In this document: positions 22,941 through 36,300 of the stretch, piece by piece
Layout: each line of letters begins with the position of its first letter
Numbering within the stretch: position 1 is the first letter of the stretch
Source: Myrica gale
Taxonomy: Eukaryota > Streptophyta > Magnoliopsida > Fagales > Myricaceae
DNA length: 64,000 nucleotides
Assembly (NCBI GenBank): GCA_963930655.1
Contig: OZ005605.1
Coordinates: 25,985,501 to 26,049,500 of the forward strand
Direction of reading: 5' to 3'
Notes under the pieces: generated by a model
Databases searched by the model: none
What the model was told of the DNA's origin: nothing
The model's input: only the letters and a program-made list of their open reading frames with translations
Program-made: the position numbers and the translations under genes

Positions 22941-24110
22941 GGGCCAAGGATACAACAGACAATCTCCCTAGCATATATTCTTTTCGTGGCCCAAATGTTA
23001 ACAGGGCACACGTAATGGATTTCTTTTAAGCATGTAAGAAAATTTTACATTTTTGAACCCCCGTTAAGAGCCCCGATTTGCCTTCTTGCCTTAGACGAGA
23101 GACTTTAGAGAGCGCCAGGGCAAATGATTTAGGCAACCGTTAGAGAACAGGAATCGCTTCCCAGTTCAGCAAACTTTGAATCGTGAGAAGAAAGAAAGCG
23201 TTTCTTGCTCGAAAATTCTTTTTAAGTCAGAAATTTTCTTAGAGCTATTTGGAATTTTCCCAACACTCAAACACTAACAAAGTCTTCCAGACTTATACAA
23301 TTCTAATTTATAATCATCCAATGAACAAGGGGATGTATCGCTTAGTTGGAAGAGAATAGTGATTTGCAGTTAAATTAGATTTCCCAACTGTATTTTAAGT
23401 AGCTATTTCATGGAATGGGTTTTCTTTTTTCGTTCAGTGTATTCTACAGCTACTTTATCACTAAAATATATAAAAGAGCAGATTTATCATTTATAATTAA
23501 ACTGTAGTTTAAAGTTTTTGGTGATCTAACATGTCAGAATAGTGGTGTCCAAGCTTTTAAAAATCTTTGGTGATTTAAGAGAAATAATTTCAGGTGTGGC
23601 ATGCATAATTGAATAAAAAAGCCTTATTTGAGCGTGTTAGGGAGGTTTTATTCATATCTCTTTCAGAGTTATGGCCTGAGATAAGAATTCCATTGTCCAA
23701 GTCCTAATTCTTATTGCCCCCTCTCAATTTGCTTGACTTAAGAGATAACACCTTTAAACTCAATGATTTTCAAGTAATTTTTAACTTTTTATGTAAATAA
23801 CCGTGCAGTTCCTGAAAAGACACAATTTTTTTTTCTTAATAAAACTTACATTTTAAGAGTTAAACCATATAAAGAAAATACTAAATAAAACCTAACAATC
23901 ACCAAGTTGTAAAATAAAGAATACACTGGGCACGTGGGGCGTGTGGACCAGCAAGCCCTGGCCAGTTGGAGCGGGGCCGGATGGGCAGAGCACACATTGA
24001 GGTGGGGAAGGCGACTAGGTGGGTGATATCCATTAATGGCGAATAAAAACATCGAGATTTAACTATCAAGATTTCAAACAAAAACCACAAGAAAGAAAAC
24101 AAGGAGAGGG

Positions 24111-24129
24111 AGAGAGAGAGAGAGAGAGA
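24111..24129. repeat. (AG)n microsatellite
   Basis: A run of AG dinucleotides inside a purine-rich stretch of about 90 bases (24080-24170). Confidence 0.85.
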
Positions 24130-24606
24130 ACGGTGAGAACTGGCTAGAGAAAGAGAGCTAGAAAGGGGCGGGAGGAGTTAAAAGACGTTTCTCTAGTTGC
24201 CCAAAAGAAAAAGGAGAGGAGATACTAAGTTAGGGTTTTGAAAGAGATTTAGAGAGAGAGCATAATCTCTTAGTGTATTGAAAAGCTCAACCATAGAAAA
24301 AGAAGATTGGAAATTAAAAGAGTGTTTTACTCATGTCAAAAGGTACAATATTTCCCATTCCACTAGATATAATTTATGATATAATTTTTTTTTGGGCATC
24401 CTTTTTTCTTTTTCATAGCCCCTTGTTTTGTACGTACACAAAGTACCTTTTGTACCCAATGGTGCAATTAAGTATTCCCTGGCTAAAAAAGTGCAAGCTC
24501 CACACAACTCAAGTTATAGGGTAAAGAACAAGTCTAATAGGTTATTCCGTTGTTAAGACGAGTCTTGATCTAGTCGTAAATTCAGATGTACTATATGCAA
24601 ATCGTG

Positions 24607-24752
24607 TTAGTATCACACTGGTGACTTCCCTAATAGAAGAGATTATAGGTTCGATTATCTTTTGGAATTTAGCTTTGTTGGACCGCACCCTGGTGACTTC
24701 CCTAATAGAAGAGATTATAGTAGTATCACACTGGTGACTTCCCTAATAGTTG
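24607..24752. repeat. Triplicated short direct repeat
   Basis: The unit ctggtgacttccctaatag appears at about 24619, 24690 and 24731. The first two copies continue with aagagattatag, and the first and third are preceded by agtatcaca. The first copy is followed by ggttcgatt, reminiscent of a tRNA-type B box, so a SINE-like origin is possible but unproven. Confidence 0.7.
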
Positions 24753-27700
24753 TGGATTAATTACTCCCCTTTTATTGATCTCCAATCTCAAATTGGAAAG
24801 CTCTCGAATTCTCTTTAAAAACTTTGTGGACGTTGGTAGGTAACGTTCTGGATTAATCTTTTCATTGGTGGAATTAATAGGCTTTTAAATAACTAAAAAA
24901 GACAGTTCTATCTGGCGTGACGCAATTGGATAACTTTATGCGGTTCAGGACAAGCTATTGATGAGTCGGCTCCACACGTCACGTTTGACTTGGCCCTTGA
25001 AGATACACGTCATGTATGGGTCGACGAGGATTCTCAATTGGAGGGACACTATGCCTTTTGATCGGGAGACGTGCCGAACATGATGAACTAATTCCAACTG
25101 AAGCAATGATGGAAGTCGTAATCTTTCTTCTTCTTCTTTTCATGAGGATCGGTATGCAGTCTTTTCATGAGGCCTAGCAGTGAGCACGTTTTGTCACTTG
25201 GGAAAATTTAAAGAACAGGATTTGGTTTCTTCCAAGTAAGACGATGTTAGATGTTAACGCGAGTCATCATAAACAGAGGTCCAGGATTAAAACACGCGAC
25301 GGCATTTAATTTAAATCTTTTTTGTAAAGTAATGTGATGAAAGTGACTAGAGAGGATCTATTATAAGTATTCATAAGTTTATATCCACTGCATTCGGTTC
25401 CACTACTTCATATGTGAAATCAAACGGTTGCTTTCTTGCTATATACTGTCCGACGGACCCTTGAAGTCTTCGTCTAGTAGTTGCCAAAACGACAAGGGGC
25501 CAGGAGAGGCATCAAAGGGGTAAGCCAAATAGGATATGATACTGAAACTGTTTGTCCCCAACATTGTAGGCATTGTTTGGAATCGATATTGAGATTGAAA
25601 TTAAGTTTGAGTTTGAGAATGTATATAGAACTTTGTACTAGTTTTGTTATTCTTGGTAGTAAGTGATATAAAGTCCTAATAATTATTTTATTTTATTTGC
25701 AGCATTTTGTAGAAATGTATAATAAGACGATGAAGCCCATTTTATAAAAAGCAACTCTAGGGCTCATGCTATAAAAAATAACATTTATGTGGATTTCGTT
25801 ATAGAGCTTATACTATAAAAAGACTTTAATCATATATCATTTAAAAGTGTAAGGTCTCACATGTTGTATCAATCACACGGTGAACAATTGAAGAAACAAA
25901 AGATAATAATATTTTTTAATTCAACGTCTGATCTTGAGCCACGCGAAACAAGGAAGACACTGACGTGTATGTAATGTTTGTAAAAACCAACTTTTAATCT
26001 TAACACGTACAAACATAAATGACTTCAAACAGAACTTAAGTCTTAAAATCTGAGTTTAATCTCGATCGAAAACAAAGCCTTAGTGGGCGCAACTGCTTGA
26101 GACATGATTCATAAATGCATCATGAATTGTGACACTGCAACTGCAACACCCATTTCTATCCCCTTCCCCACAAAATAATGTTTAATATAACTGACAAATA
26201 TAAAAAGAGGTAAAGAGGAGAAATTTAATTATTTTCGAATATGATTGAGGTATCAAAATTTCAAACTCAATCTCTATAATTTTAGTGGCGAGCTTGGGTC
26301 ACCATCAATAGAAACGCATAAATATATCTCATATTTATTATTTCTTCGAAAAAAAAAATAACCAGCTTATTAGTTGACTTGATTCTCGTGCATAAAATTA
26401 GTTTTCTGATTTAGAAAATTGTCTATTATATATTGATATTAGCAATTATATATTTATTTTATGTCCCAACCACATTGCATGCCTAAAAAAGGATCTTCAA
26501 TAATTATGCACAATTTGACAAGAAAAAAAGAAAATCGCATCCAAAGCAGTGGGCTCCAATACGTTACGCCCATTGCACAGTCGGAATCTCCTGATCAGAG
26601 GTTGAAACTATGGGAAGGACCGACGCAGTCACGCAAACCACCCGGCCCCAACACACATTCACATGCGCGGTTCGCGGTTCCGTATTCCTGCCTGAACCCC
26701 AGTCCTACGCAAACTTCCAGTTTGTTTCGGCCAAAACCGTGAAAAAAAAATATCCCAATAGATACATACAGTACTCGGACACGTGGTCGCACAGTAGACG
26801 CGGACGCTGATAGGAGTCCCATCTATGCTCGCTGATTCAGAGCGTGGTGATTGTCTCGGAGGCCTTCTACTTCCAAAGGGGTAAGATTGACACATCGGAT
26901 ATGGCCCACGTGTCTTTTCGTCAAGAACGCATTTCTTTTTTTTCTTTTCAAAACCTCTGCGTGAAGTGGGCGTATGGGGCTTTCATTTATTCAGAAATAC
27001 GGATATTTTGGTTTTTTCCTAAATGGTTAGGTAACTGAAAAATAAATGACGGCATGCACAGTGCCTCTCACCTGTCGTTGCACTTCCATTGACTACCATA
27101 TAGTCAAGGTCATCGTTCAGAAATCATGCCACGAGAAGTTGAAAGGAGTGTGCAAGGACCATTTTCGTACCGATTCTTTTATATTCCGGTTAATGTGTTT
27201 TGTGAAGATTTTTTTGTATTTTGAAAATTTTTATGTGATGTTAATTTTATTGATATGCGTGTTGTAGTTATATTTATGTAATGTAAAAAATGATGTTTGG
27301 TTGTAGAATCCTGAGAATTCAAAAAATTCTGAAGATTCTTTATAAACGAACAGACCCCAAATATGAGTTGAGGGCAAAAGCTGTACTGCCTGTATGATCC
27401 AGAAAGTTCGACCGAGACTGGAGAGTAGCTGCACAGGAAACAGGTAAAGGAGTACATTGAAAGTTTTGCAATATATATATATATATATAGTTTATCAATT
27501 TAACATTCTATAAATTACACTATACCTGAAAAATAGGACAAATTTGTAAATAATGACTACTAAGAGATTTGATTAAAAAAAATATTTCTGTGATACTCAT
27601 AAAAAAAATGAGTATCTACTGTGTTTTCTAAACTCGGGGAAAAATTGGAGCAAAATAGTAAAACACTAGAGGTATGCAATATTCTTGCTTCATCCGAATA

Positions 27701-28529
27701 TGCCTATTTTCGCTTTTCTTTAGCCTTTTTTTTATAGATTTCTTTAGGCTATTTGATCGTCATTTGACTCGCTCTCTGCAGCTACCTGTCACCTTTTTCA
27801 GATAGCTGCGCAGCCTGCGCTCACGTATCCTTGTCATCAAGCGTCTCGCAAAATAGATATATATTACTTTTCTTAATTTAATCCCCCCCTCTCGCTCTCT
27901 TCATTCGCTTCCCTCTTCAATATTCTTGTAGGGAACACCCAAATAAAGCGAAATTCCAGCAATCCAACAAAAAAGAAATACCCAACAAAGATCAAACTCC
28001 GACCAGTGTAATCCTCGCCCGAGGATCTCCACAGAGCCCGTTTTGCTGTGTTACTCTATCAGAGTCTTCTTCTTCTCCTTATAGTTTCTCCGTGGGGGGG
28101 GGGGGGGTGTTCGTCTTCTGTCGCCAGTATCTCTGGCAAGGTACTGATCGTGCTTTTGTCCAGCTTCATTGTCCCCCTCGATCAGGATCCAAATAAAGGA
28201 CCTTTTTTGTCTCCATTTTCTGTTTCTCGCGTTTCCAAGTACGCAGACTCTGGAGTTCCTCTGTTATGTATAGGAAACCGGGATTTTCGAGAATCGTTGA
28301 GGTTTTGAAAGTCGAGGGATTATTCTTTTTCTTGTTCTAATGATAAGAAAAAAATCAGAGCAAGACCACAGCAGAATCGGGAGATTCCATCAAAGAATCA
28401 AACTCATTCCCTCTCTCGGAAACCTACCAGTTCTGCTTAGACCAAACACCAAAATACAACTAAATTCTTTCTTATCCAATTCTTGAACCCATTTTTTACT
28501 TTTCCCTTTATTAGCGAATCGAACCAATC

Positions 28530-29003
28530 ATGTCCGGTAAAGTTGTCCCTCGAGTGCCATCGTCGAACCGCCCTCAATCGCTCCTAAAGACCCAGGCATC
28601 ATCGGGGAGCTCTAGGCTAGCTGAGGTAGCAGGCGGCACCACCGCGGAGTGCGCCGCCGTGTGCTGCTGCTGCCCCTGCGGGCTCGCACATCTGCTTTAC
28701 CTGGCCATCTACAAGCTCCCGGCGGGGCTGTGCCATGCCGCGATGAGGAGGAAGCGGCGGAAGAAATTGGTCAAGAAGGGCCTGGTGCAGCCGCGGCCCC
28801 GCCGGTGCTCGTGTGGGTGCGACGGGAATGAGATACATATGCACCCAGTGGTGACTTTCGACGGCTTGTCTTTGGAGACGAAGTCGATGCAGAAAGAGGA
28901 ATTGGAAAAGGAGGCAATGGAGCTAGAGAAGGAGATGTGGGAGAGGTTTTACGGTAGTGGGTTCTGGAGAAGTAATTCCCAGAGGGAGTCCCCTGTCCGG
29001 TAA
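28530..29003 (+). CDS. Cysteine-rich plant protein of unknown function (At3g11690-like), single exon
   Basis: An uninterrupted 157-residue frame with an ATG in the context aatcATGtc after a long CT/AG-rich leader. Residues 40-67 read ECAAVCCCCPCGLAHLLYLA and continue into a short hydrophobic segment. This is followed by a highly basic stretch (MRRKRRKKLVKKG) and a second cysteine cluster (RRCSCGCDG) at about 101-109. The C-terminus has a charged helix (KEELEKEAMELEKEMWERF) and ends FYGSGFWRS plus a polar tail. I recall a plant family with the same AAVCCCCPCGL and KLPAGLC blocks. The cysteine run next to a hydrophobic segment suggests lipidated or membrane-associated protein, but the function is unknown. 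The local GC content is raised compared with the flanks. Confidence 0.8.
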   Translation: MSGKVVPRVPSSNRPQSLLKTQASSGSSRLAEVAGGTTAECAAVCCCCPCGLAHLLYLAIYKLPAGLCHAAMRRKRRKKLVKKGLVQPRPRRCSCGCDGNEIHMHPVVTFDGLSLETKSMQKEELEKEAMELEKEMWERFYGSGFWRSNSQRESPVR

Positions 29004-30667
29004 ATCTACTGTAAAAAAAAAGAAAAATCCAGAACAGACAAAAAAAAAATTCCCCCCTCCCTGTTATTATTATAATCAAGTGGAATTTATTTGAAAGTGA
29101 ATTCTTTGGGTTGGTTGCTTTTTGTTGTTAGGTTCTAGAGTTTCTTGTTCTCATTAGTTGGAGTTTTAGAAATGGGCAAAATTGTTCCTTTAAGGCTTTT
29201 CTAGAGTATATGTACAGAGTACATACGGGAGGAGACGAGAACCTTAAGTAGGGCTCACTCTTGAGATCGTCGTAGTTTTTAACTTGTCGATTCTGACTAT
29301 CCCAAATAAAGAAGTGGTTGTTAGCTAAATACTTGGTTTGTTCGGCGTGTATTTTTTTTTTCTAATTTGGCTTGCTCGGCGTGGATTTTTTTCCTTCGTT
29401 CATTGGGAAAGGGCAAATAGATGTTACAAAGTAATCTACAGTTTCCTTCTCGTGTTCGTAAATGAGTATCTTCCCTGTAGCCTAAAGGTTCTGGAGCGAG
29501 GGCTTTTCCAAGTGAGTTGAGGTAACATGTGGACTCTTTACGTTTGAAACGCATATTGATTACTCTCTTAGCGAATCCGATTTGGGCATATTTGGGAGTA
29601 TATTCATGGGTTTCTATCAGTTTGTTTGAAAATATATTCTCCAAGATTGAGTTTCTCGGATACTTCTTTCTGCAGTATTAAGATGATATATTTTTTTTCT
29701 TAGCACACTACTAAAATTATCACTTTTAGCTTTAAACTTTGACTATGCCTCTAAAGTCTAAAGAGTGATTTGTTAAATTAGGCCTTCGGTGGAGGAGATT
29801 CACTTGGAGACCAAAAGGTGATGTTACTTGTGATTTTAACACCTTTATTGAAGTGGGATCACATGCATCTCAAAAAAATTTACCTTTTCTTGTGACCTTA
29901 AATTTGATTTTCCCTCAACAATGGCGATCTTACGTTGTGGCAGAAATATTTGTCCTTTGCCTCTACTTTCTTCAAAGGCCAGTCCAGTCCTCCTCATTTA
30001 CTGCCTCTGTCATTAACGGGTCACTATCCATTCCTCTTGATGCTAGCCCCATGTGGGTTTGAACTGAACTGGAAGTCGTGTTTCTGGCTGGGCATGTAAC
30101 AACAACTGTCGCTTTATGCTGCTGCCCCCGTGGGGATAGGACCCCTACCCTGTCCTCGGAGAAAGGGGCGATTGTGTCTTTCCGGGGCCTTTTGTCCTAC
30201 ATCGTAAACTACAAAAGTTTCATGTCTAGGGCAAGGACAAGGGCGAGGGCAGTGACTTGATGACCGACCTACCCAAAAAGCCAACTTTATTAGTAGATAT
30301 AGATTAATAATGCATTCTCGGTTAATTCTTTTAGAAGAGCCCACAAAACAAAATGGATCCACTAATAAAGAATCACTCCCTTGATGCTTTAAAAAATTCG
30401 GGAAAATGCCTCAAGAGGGTGAAAGAAAGATGCCTGCTTTAGATTAGATTCCAAAACCCACTTTTTCTTTTTTCTTATAGTATGGATGGGCGGTCCATTT
30501 GATGCCAAAGTTCCCTTCTTATTAAGAATACTTATCTTCCCTACTTATCACTTTCTCATCTACTTGCTTGGACACACCGCCCCCAATTGGAAATGACGGG
30601 ATCAACTTTTTTGTCTTTCGGCTTTAAGGAGAATTGGTGCAGGCCTTGCTTCATGCTCAGAAAACTA
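29004..30667. other. Intergenic, no gene recognised
   Basis: 3' region of the cysteine-rich gene followed by AT-rich DNA. A few frames of about 60-107 codons occur on both strands, but they lack splice context or recognisable motifs. Confidence 0.5.
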
Positions 30668-30974
30668 GGGGTATGTTCGTTTTCACCATTTTTTCAGGAT
30701 TCTAAGTATATTCACAATTCTACCACCGAACATATTCAGAATTCAAACACAAAAACCAATACATTTTACACAATCTCCAACAACTTTTTAATTTTTTACT
30801 CAACATAAATTTTCTCTCTCTATACTTTTTCACATAACTCCAATATTTTTTTATTAAACAATTACATCAAATCATTTCTCTCTCTACTTTACACAAACAC
30901 CAATAAAACACTATTCAACATAAAAATTCACAACTTCTCTAAAATCCTACATTTTTTCTCAAAACGAACATCAC
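30668..30974. mobile_element. Tourist/PIF-Harbinger-like MITE (family 1, copy B)
   Basis: 307 bp, ends ggggtatgttcgtttt and aaaacgaacatcac, with CTA on both sides (30665-30667, 30975-30977). It is colinear in reverse complement with copy A at 6408-6713 (306 bp). The near-equal length and good internal similarity suggest fairly recent amplification. Confidence 0.8.
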
Positions 30975-30977
30975 CTA

Positions 30978-33336
30978 GGTACTCTCTCTTTTAGGCCGTC
31001 CAACGGTCCAAGTGGGAAGAACCCAGATTTAGTAGGCTCAGTTTTTGCTCCAGAAATTGCAAGTGGGTTGACATTTTGGCCCACCTCAAGCCCGTCCACC
31101 TTTTGGTTGGGCTTCTTATGGCCATAATCAATTTACCGAACTGAATGAGCCTATAGACTTCATAGCAACAAATACAAAGAAATGATTCACATTCCTTGTT
31201 GTTAATGTAGGTAAGATGTGACAACATTGAGAATAGAGTTTATTACTCGAACTAATACTACCTAACCTTAACTATCTTCAATATGCTGTTAATATACCTA
31301 TAACAAGGTTTAGGTTGAACAGAATGAAAGTGGTAGGTATATGAATTCGTGAGATTTAACCAAACACTCCAAATTCTAGCAAATCCCAAACAACTACCAA
31401 AGAGTTTGCATCATGTTTTATGGGCCTTTGTGGATTAAGCTAGAACCACTTTCCAGCATCTCCAAAAGTCAACATCCCCCCATGTATTTATGTTGCAGAT
31501 AAATTTTTTACCTCTTTATTCGGTGACACCTCCACAGGGAAGATACGTTATCTGCTGCAAACTAACAAAATTATACTTTTTAATTTTTTTTGAACTTTAA
31601 AAACTTTGGAATGAATATATTTTTTTACCCATCAACTACTGAGTCTTTGATGCATTACACCGTCCAATTATCAATGTTAAACATTATGCATTATAAACTA
31701 TCGAATTTGACACATTGCATCCTCTAATTATAAATATTAGATACTTTGCACCCTCCGTTTGATAATAATACCCTCAATAACATAGTAAATTGATAATATT
31801 AAAGTGAGTCAAAAGTATCATCGTCATTTTAATCTAAAAATTTGACAAGACGTCAATTCAGTTTCAATGTATATAACCAAATTTGTGTCAAACAAGCTTT
31901 AAATTTTTAGCCAAATTTTCACAAACCCTCGTACAAATCAAACTCTAAAACTATATTTTCTAAAAATTTTGAGATATGTGTATTTTTGACATGGCAGTTA
32001 TTGTCCAATGTCTAACACCACCTGGTGGGAATTCTGTGGAGATTTGTCTCCCTTAACAACAAGCCGGAGATTGAGTATAAAACACACAACACGGATTAAC
32101 ACAATGATGATGTCAATTAAAATAACCCAGTGGGACTTTCTGGATTGCGTAGAATATTCCCTCTTTATTCTTTTAGTACTACGGTCCAACTGAAACGACA
32201 TTAAATTCAGTTTCCAAGTCTTCTGCGGGTGCGGCCTGCTAAAAGACTGGGTCGAGGACTTGTCAGTTGTCTTCTTGTATGATTAAAGCTACCCATTTGG
32301 CCATTTTTATATTGGAAGCTGCCCCATGTGCCCTCAAGGGTCCGGTTCTGGTTGGTCAACTAATTCATTACTCTCTCCCCCAATATATTTTTATTATTAT
32401 TGGTGATGGAATTACAACAGTCTAAGCAACCATCAATGTTCCACTGCACGCCATAATTTTAATAGCTTTCAATGAGTCCTAACGTCATAAATTTTGCTAA
32501 ATTAGATTTTAAATTATCTGAAATTAATGTTAAAATAAAATTTTACAGAGGAGTTGCTAATAGCTTAATCGTTTTTAGGGACAACTAATTTTACCCACTT
32601 TTCTACTTTAATAGTATAATATGTGTTTAAAAGATCCTAAACCTATGGATCGAGGGATTACTAATTGTAGACTATCAGACCAAAAAAAAAGTCAAAATAA
32701 TATATAAAATATTAATCGATTATTATGGTTATCTTATCACATTATTTTTTTTCCAAAAATAGGTATTGATATCTACCATTGAGCGGAAATATAAATACAT
32801 ATTGCCTATGATTAGTGAGTACCACTGGGCTAATTACTAATTAGTATAGAAAAAAAAGTCCTTAAGAAGCTGACAACTAAATTAAAAATTAGAAAAAAGG
32901 GGTTTTAAGGCCTGAAAATCAGAATAGACTTCATCCAAAGATAAGATGTCAATTATTTAAAGGGGTTGGCCCGGGTGGGAAATGAAGACGAGGCTTTTTC
33001 TGAGAGATGCTGTTATGGTTGGTGGGTTTGTTTTCCAACACACAAATCCATACCTAAAACGAAAAAAAGAAAAGAAAAGGAGAACAACTAAAGCGACGAA
33101 CAAACCCATAGTAGAAGGTAAAGGGGGGGGGAGACAAACAGGCTTCTTCTTCCTCTTTCTCTCTCCTCCTCTCCTTCTCTGCCTCTCTCGTTTGTCATAA
33201 TCGTCACTGAATTATAGGGTTTTGATTTGCTTGTATGGGTCCTGGATTGGGTTGGGGAGTTCACAGCTTGATCCTTGTTTGATGGGCGTTCCCATACATC
33301 CTTGACCCATTTTTCTGGAGGATTTCCTTTTCCATT
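30978..33336. other. Intergenic and promoter/leader of the RHF2A-like gene
   Basis: AT-rich DNA without a recognisable gene. The last about 200 bases (33125-33336) are CT-rich (cttcttcttcctctttctct...) and probably form the transcribed leader just before the start codon at 33337. Confidence 0.5.
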
Positions 33337-36300
33337 ATGGAGGTAAACCTCATATCTTATTTCTCAGAAATTCGATCAAAATTTTGTCTCTCTTAAAAGA
33401 AATCTCAGAATGGTTCCTGGTTTTATATCGGTTCCGTGAAAGATCCATTTCCCATGCGGCTTCTTTTTGTGATATGTTTATGTGTACGTATAGTTGTGCT
33501 AAATTTGTGCCCACGTGTAGTTTTGTCTCTAATATAGGGGTTTTGTGTTATAAGCTCTTTCTTTCCGCTCACGGGATATTCCTTGGTTTTTTGGTGAAAC
33601 ACAAAATAACTACCTAGATGTTAGCCTGTTTGCTGCTGGTTGGCACGAAGAATAATAGTACTAAAATTCTTATGTGTATACAAGTCCGAGAGGGAGGAAT
33701 CAACGTTCTAAAATTCAGCGGGGGAAAGTTTCTTATGTTAACAGCGAATGTTGAAGACAGCTAGAGTTATGTTTGATACAAAAAGCCGCACACAAATTCA
33801 AGGCTACATAGGTGGTTTTATGCGGTTTTTAGTGAATCTAATTGTTAAGCATCATGGAAAATATGGATCAGGTGGAAGAATCGAAAGAAGTATGTAATGT
33901 TGTCCCGTCGCCTTGGAAAATTGTTTGCTATCCCCTCTCCATGAATTAAATGACTTAAGCATTAGATTCATCACTTCCGATGCTATTTAGCTCTCGAGGC
34001 AAATTTAACAACTTCCACTTAACTTTGTAGATTCGTTAGTAGTCCCAGAAGATTTATCAGTAATGGGTTGTTTTTCATCGATTTCAGAAACCCATATGTT
34101 TTCTTCTTTGAAAATTTATTGGCTTTTCTCTCTGGGTTTATAAACATTTTGCTTGTCTTGGTTGACATTTACAGGAAATTACTCATTTAATTTAAGGAGT
34201 ATGAAATTCTAGTTTTTTGTATTTGTCCTGAAACTTGGAAGTTTGTATGTTTTCAAGGTCCCTGGGATGGAAGAGGCAAAGCCAGAAACTCATATGATAT
34301 CTGCTGCAGCCTTTGTGGAAGGGGGCATACAGAAAGCCTGCGATGATGCTTGCAGCATATGCCTTGAGGATTTTTCTGAAAGTGATCCATCAACGGTGAT
34401 CCATTTTATCATCAATATATAACAGCATCCTCCTCTTGCCCCCCCCCCCACCTTCTCTCTCTGTTTCTTGTCCTCTTGCCAAAAGCACGTGCCTTTGTAT
34501 TTATCCTATTTCTTTTGTTGCAGCTAACTACTTGCAAGCATGACTTTCACCTTCAGTGCATTCTTGAATGGTAAAATCAATTTATCTCCAGCTATTGAAT
34601 CGTTTCCTTTTTTATACTAAACATTATTTCTCACCTTTGTTGTTAATGCATACACTAATTTCCATAATTTGATAATTCTCTTTCTATCGTTTCAACAAAT
34701 AGAGGAATAAATGTTGTTCAACCTCCTTTTTTCTTGCGTTTTTCTTTTATGTATAGATGGTGTTTAGTGATTCAACTGCTAAAATTAGTTTTTAGATGGT
34801 CTAATAGCCCCAGTTTCATGCATATAAAGAAAGGAAAGAATGCCAAGTTCACTTTTAAGTCTCTGTTGATACCAGACCGGTTAGTACAGAGCACCATAGT
34901 CTTTTCCTTTTGCCAATGACATTATCCATGGGGATTCCCCTCCCCCCTTTTTATTTTTTATTTTTATTTTTGGGCTGGAGGGGGTAGGTTGAGGTTTGCA
35001 GAAGTGTCCTGAAGTTGCTTTGCTGGGTTCGTTACGCTACCTGAATCAACTCCCTTAAATAGAAATGGATCAGATGACAGTTGATTTCAATAAGATGCGT
35101 GAATAATATTTTGTATCTTATTTTGTTAAGGCTTAAGAGTATTTTTCGTTCCTTGGAAATCCATGAGTTAAAGTTAGTTATCAACTCAGCCCAGCCCTGC
35201 TTCCCATTGTAAGGAACCTTTTAATTGCTAAAACTTAAAGTGCAGCAGGGAAGAGCAACCAAACCCCTTCTGCATCCCCCCCACCCCTCTCTATTTTTCT
35301 CTCATGCGCTTAGAATGATCACCTTTTCCCTTGTTGAAATACCAAAAGCTAACATTCCTGCTTTCTCACCAGTAGTCTATGAAGAAATTGAATGTGTTGC
35401 TACCTCCATTATAGTCCTATGATTTGGTTCCTTTATTCTATTTTAGGATGTTCCAAAATATTGCTCATTTGGAGAAGTAATGAATGCAATTTTAATTGGC
35501 TACATATTGGTGGTTGGTAGATGTGAAGTTTGTGGTGCATATTATTTTTGATGAAGGGATGAAATGTTGGATTCTAACTTTAGATTTTAATTTTAGGTGC
35601 CAAAGAAGCTCTCAGTGTCCCATGTGTTGGCAACCTATTAGCCTGAAAGATCCCACCAGGTGCATTTTCGGTGTTTCATTTTTTGGCATTTATAGTTGGA
35701 GTTTATTATTTTTGTTCTCATCTTATGTGTGCTAATTGTGGCAGTCAAGAATTGCTCGAGGCAGTAGTACGGGAGAGGAGCTTTAGGGTTACTCCACCGA
35801 GAAATGCCACTATATTTCATCATCCCACCCTTGGTGATTTTGAGTTGCAGCATGTCCGGTTTCTAGCAACACTTGGGATCTTGTTTCTTTTGTTTGTAAT
35901 CAAATACATCACAGTATATCGAGAAAAAAACACACATCAGTGTGTCAACAAGGTTATTCTTATGTGATTTGTAAACTATAATGCAGTTGCCCTTAGGTGC
36001 CAACGATGCCGAACTTGAAGAGCGTATAATCCAGCACTTGGCTGCTGCTGCTGCAATGGGGAGGGCCAATCATATGGGTAGGAGAGAAAGTCAGAGGGGT
36101 CTGTCATCTCCGAATGGTCATCGACACTTTTTGGTATTCTCTGCTCATCCTGGTGGACCTCCTAGTCATGTTTCAGCCTCTGGAGGTGACGATGAGCCAG
36201 CTACAATCAGTGGGGCTAGTCCATCTACCCCACTAGCATCTGGTGGAGATGACCCATTACTGCATGTCTCACATATTCCTTCTGTTCATACTGATCAAGT

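Larger units (their letters stand above)
22331..28529. other. 6.2-kb intergenic region, no gene recognised
   Basis: Mostly AT-rich DNA. It includes a diverged tandem duplication (22700-22940), a GA microsatellite (24111-24129), a triplicated short repeat (24607-24752), an (AT)n tract at about 27471-27488 and a solo MITE terminus ending near 27356. CACGTG words occur near 23930, 26780 and 26907. The final about 600 bases are CT-rich and probably form the leader of the gene at 28530. Short open frames here show no recognisable protein. Confidence 0.5.

Noticed and set aside
24640-24655. ggttcgatt as a tRNA B box
   Set aside because: No A box, anticodon arm or acceptor pairing around it; at best a SINE trace.
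28617-29079. Overlapping frames opposite the cysteine-rich gene
   Set aside because: Shadows of the 157-residue frame, which matches a known plant family.
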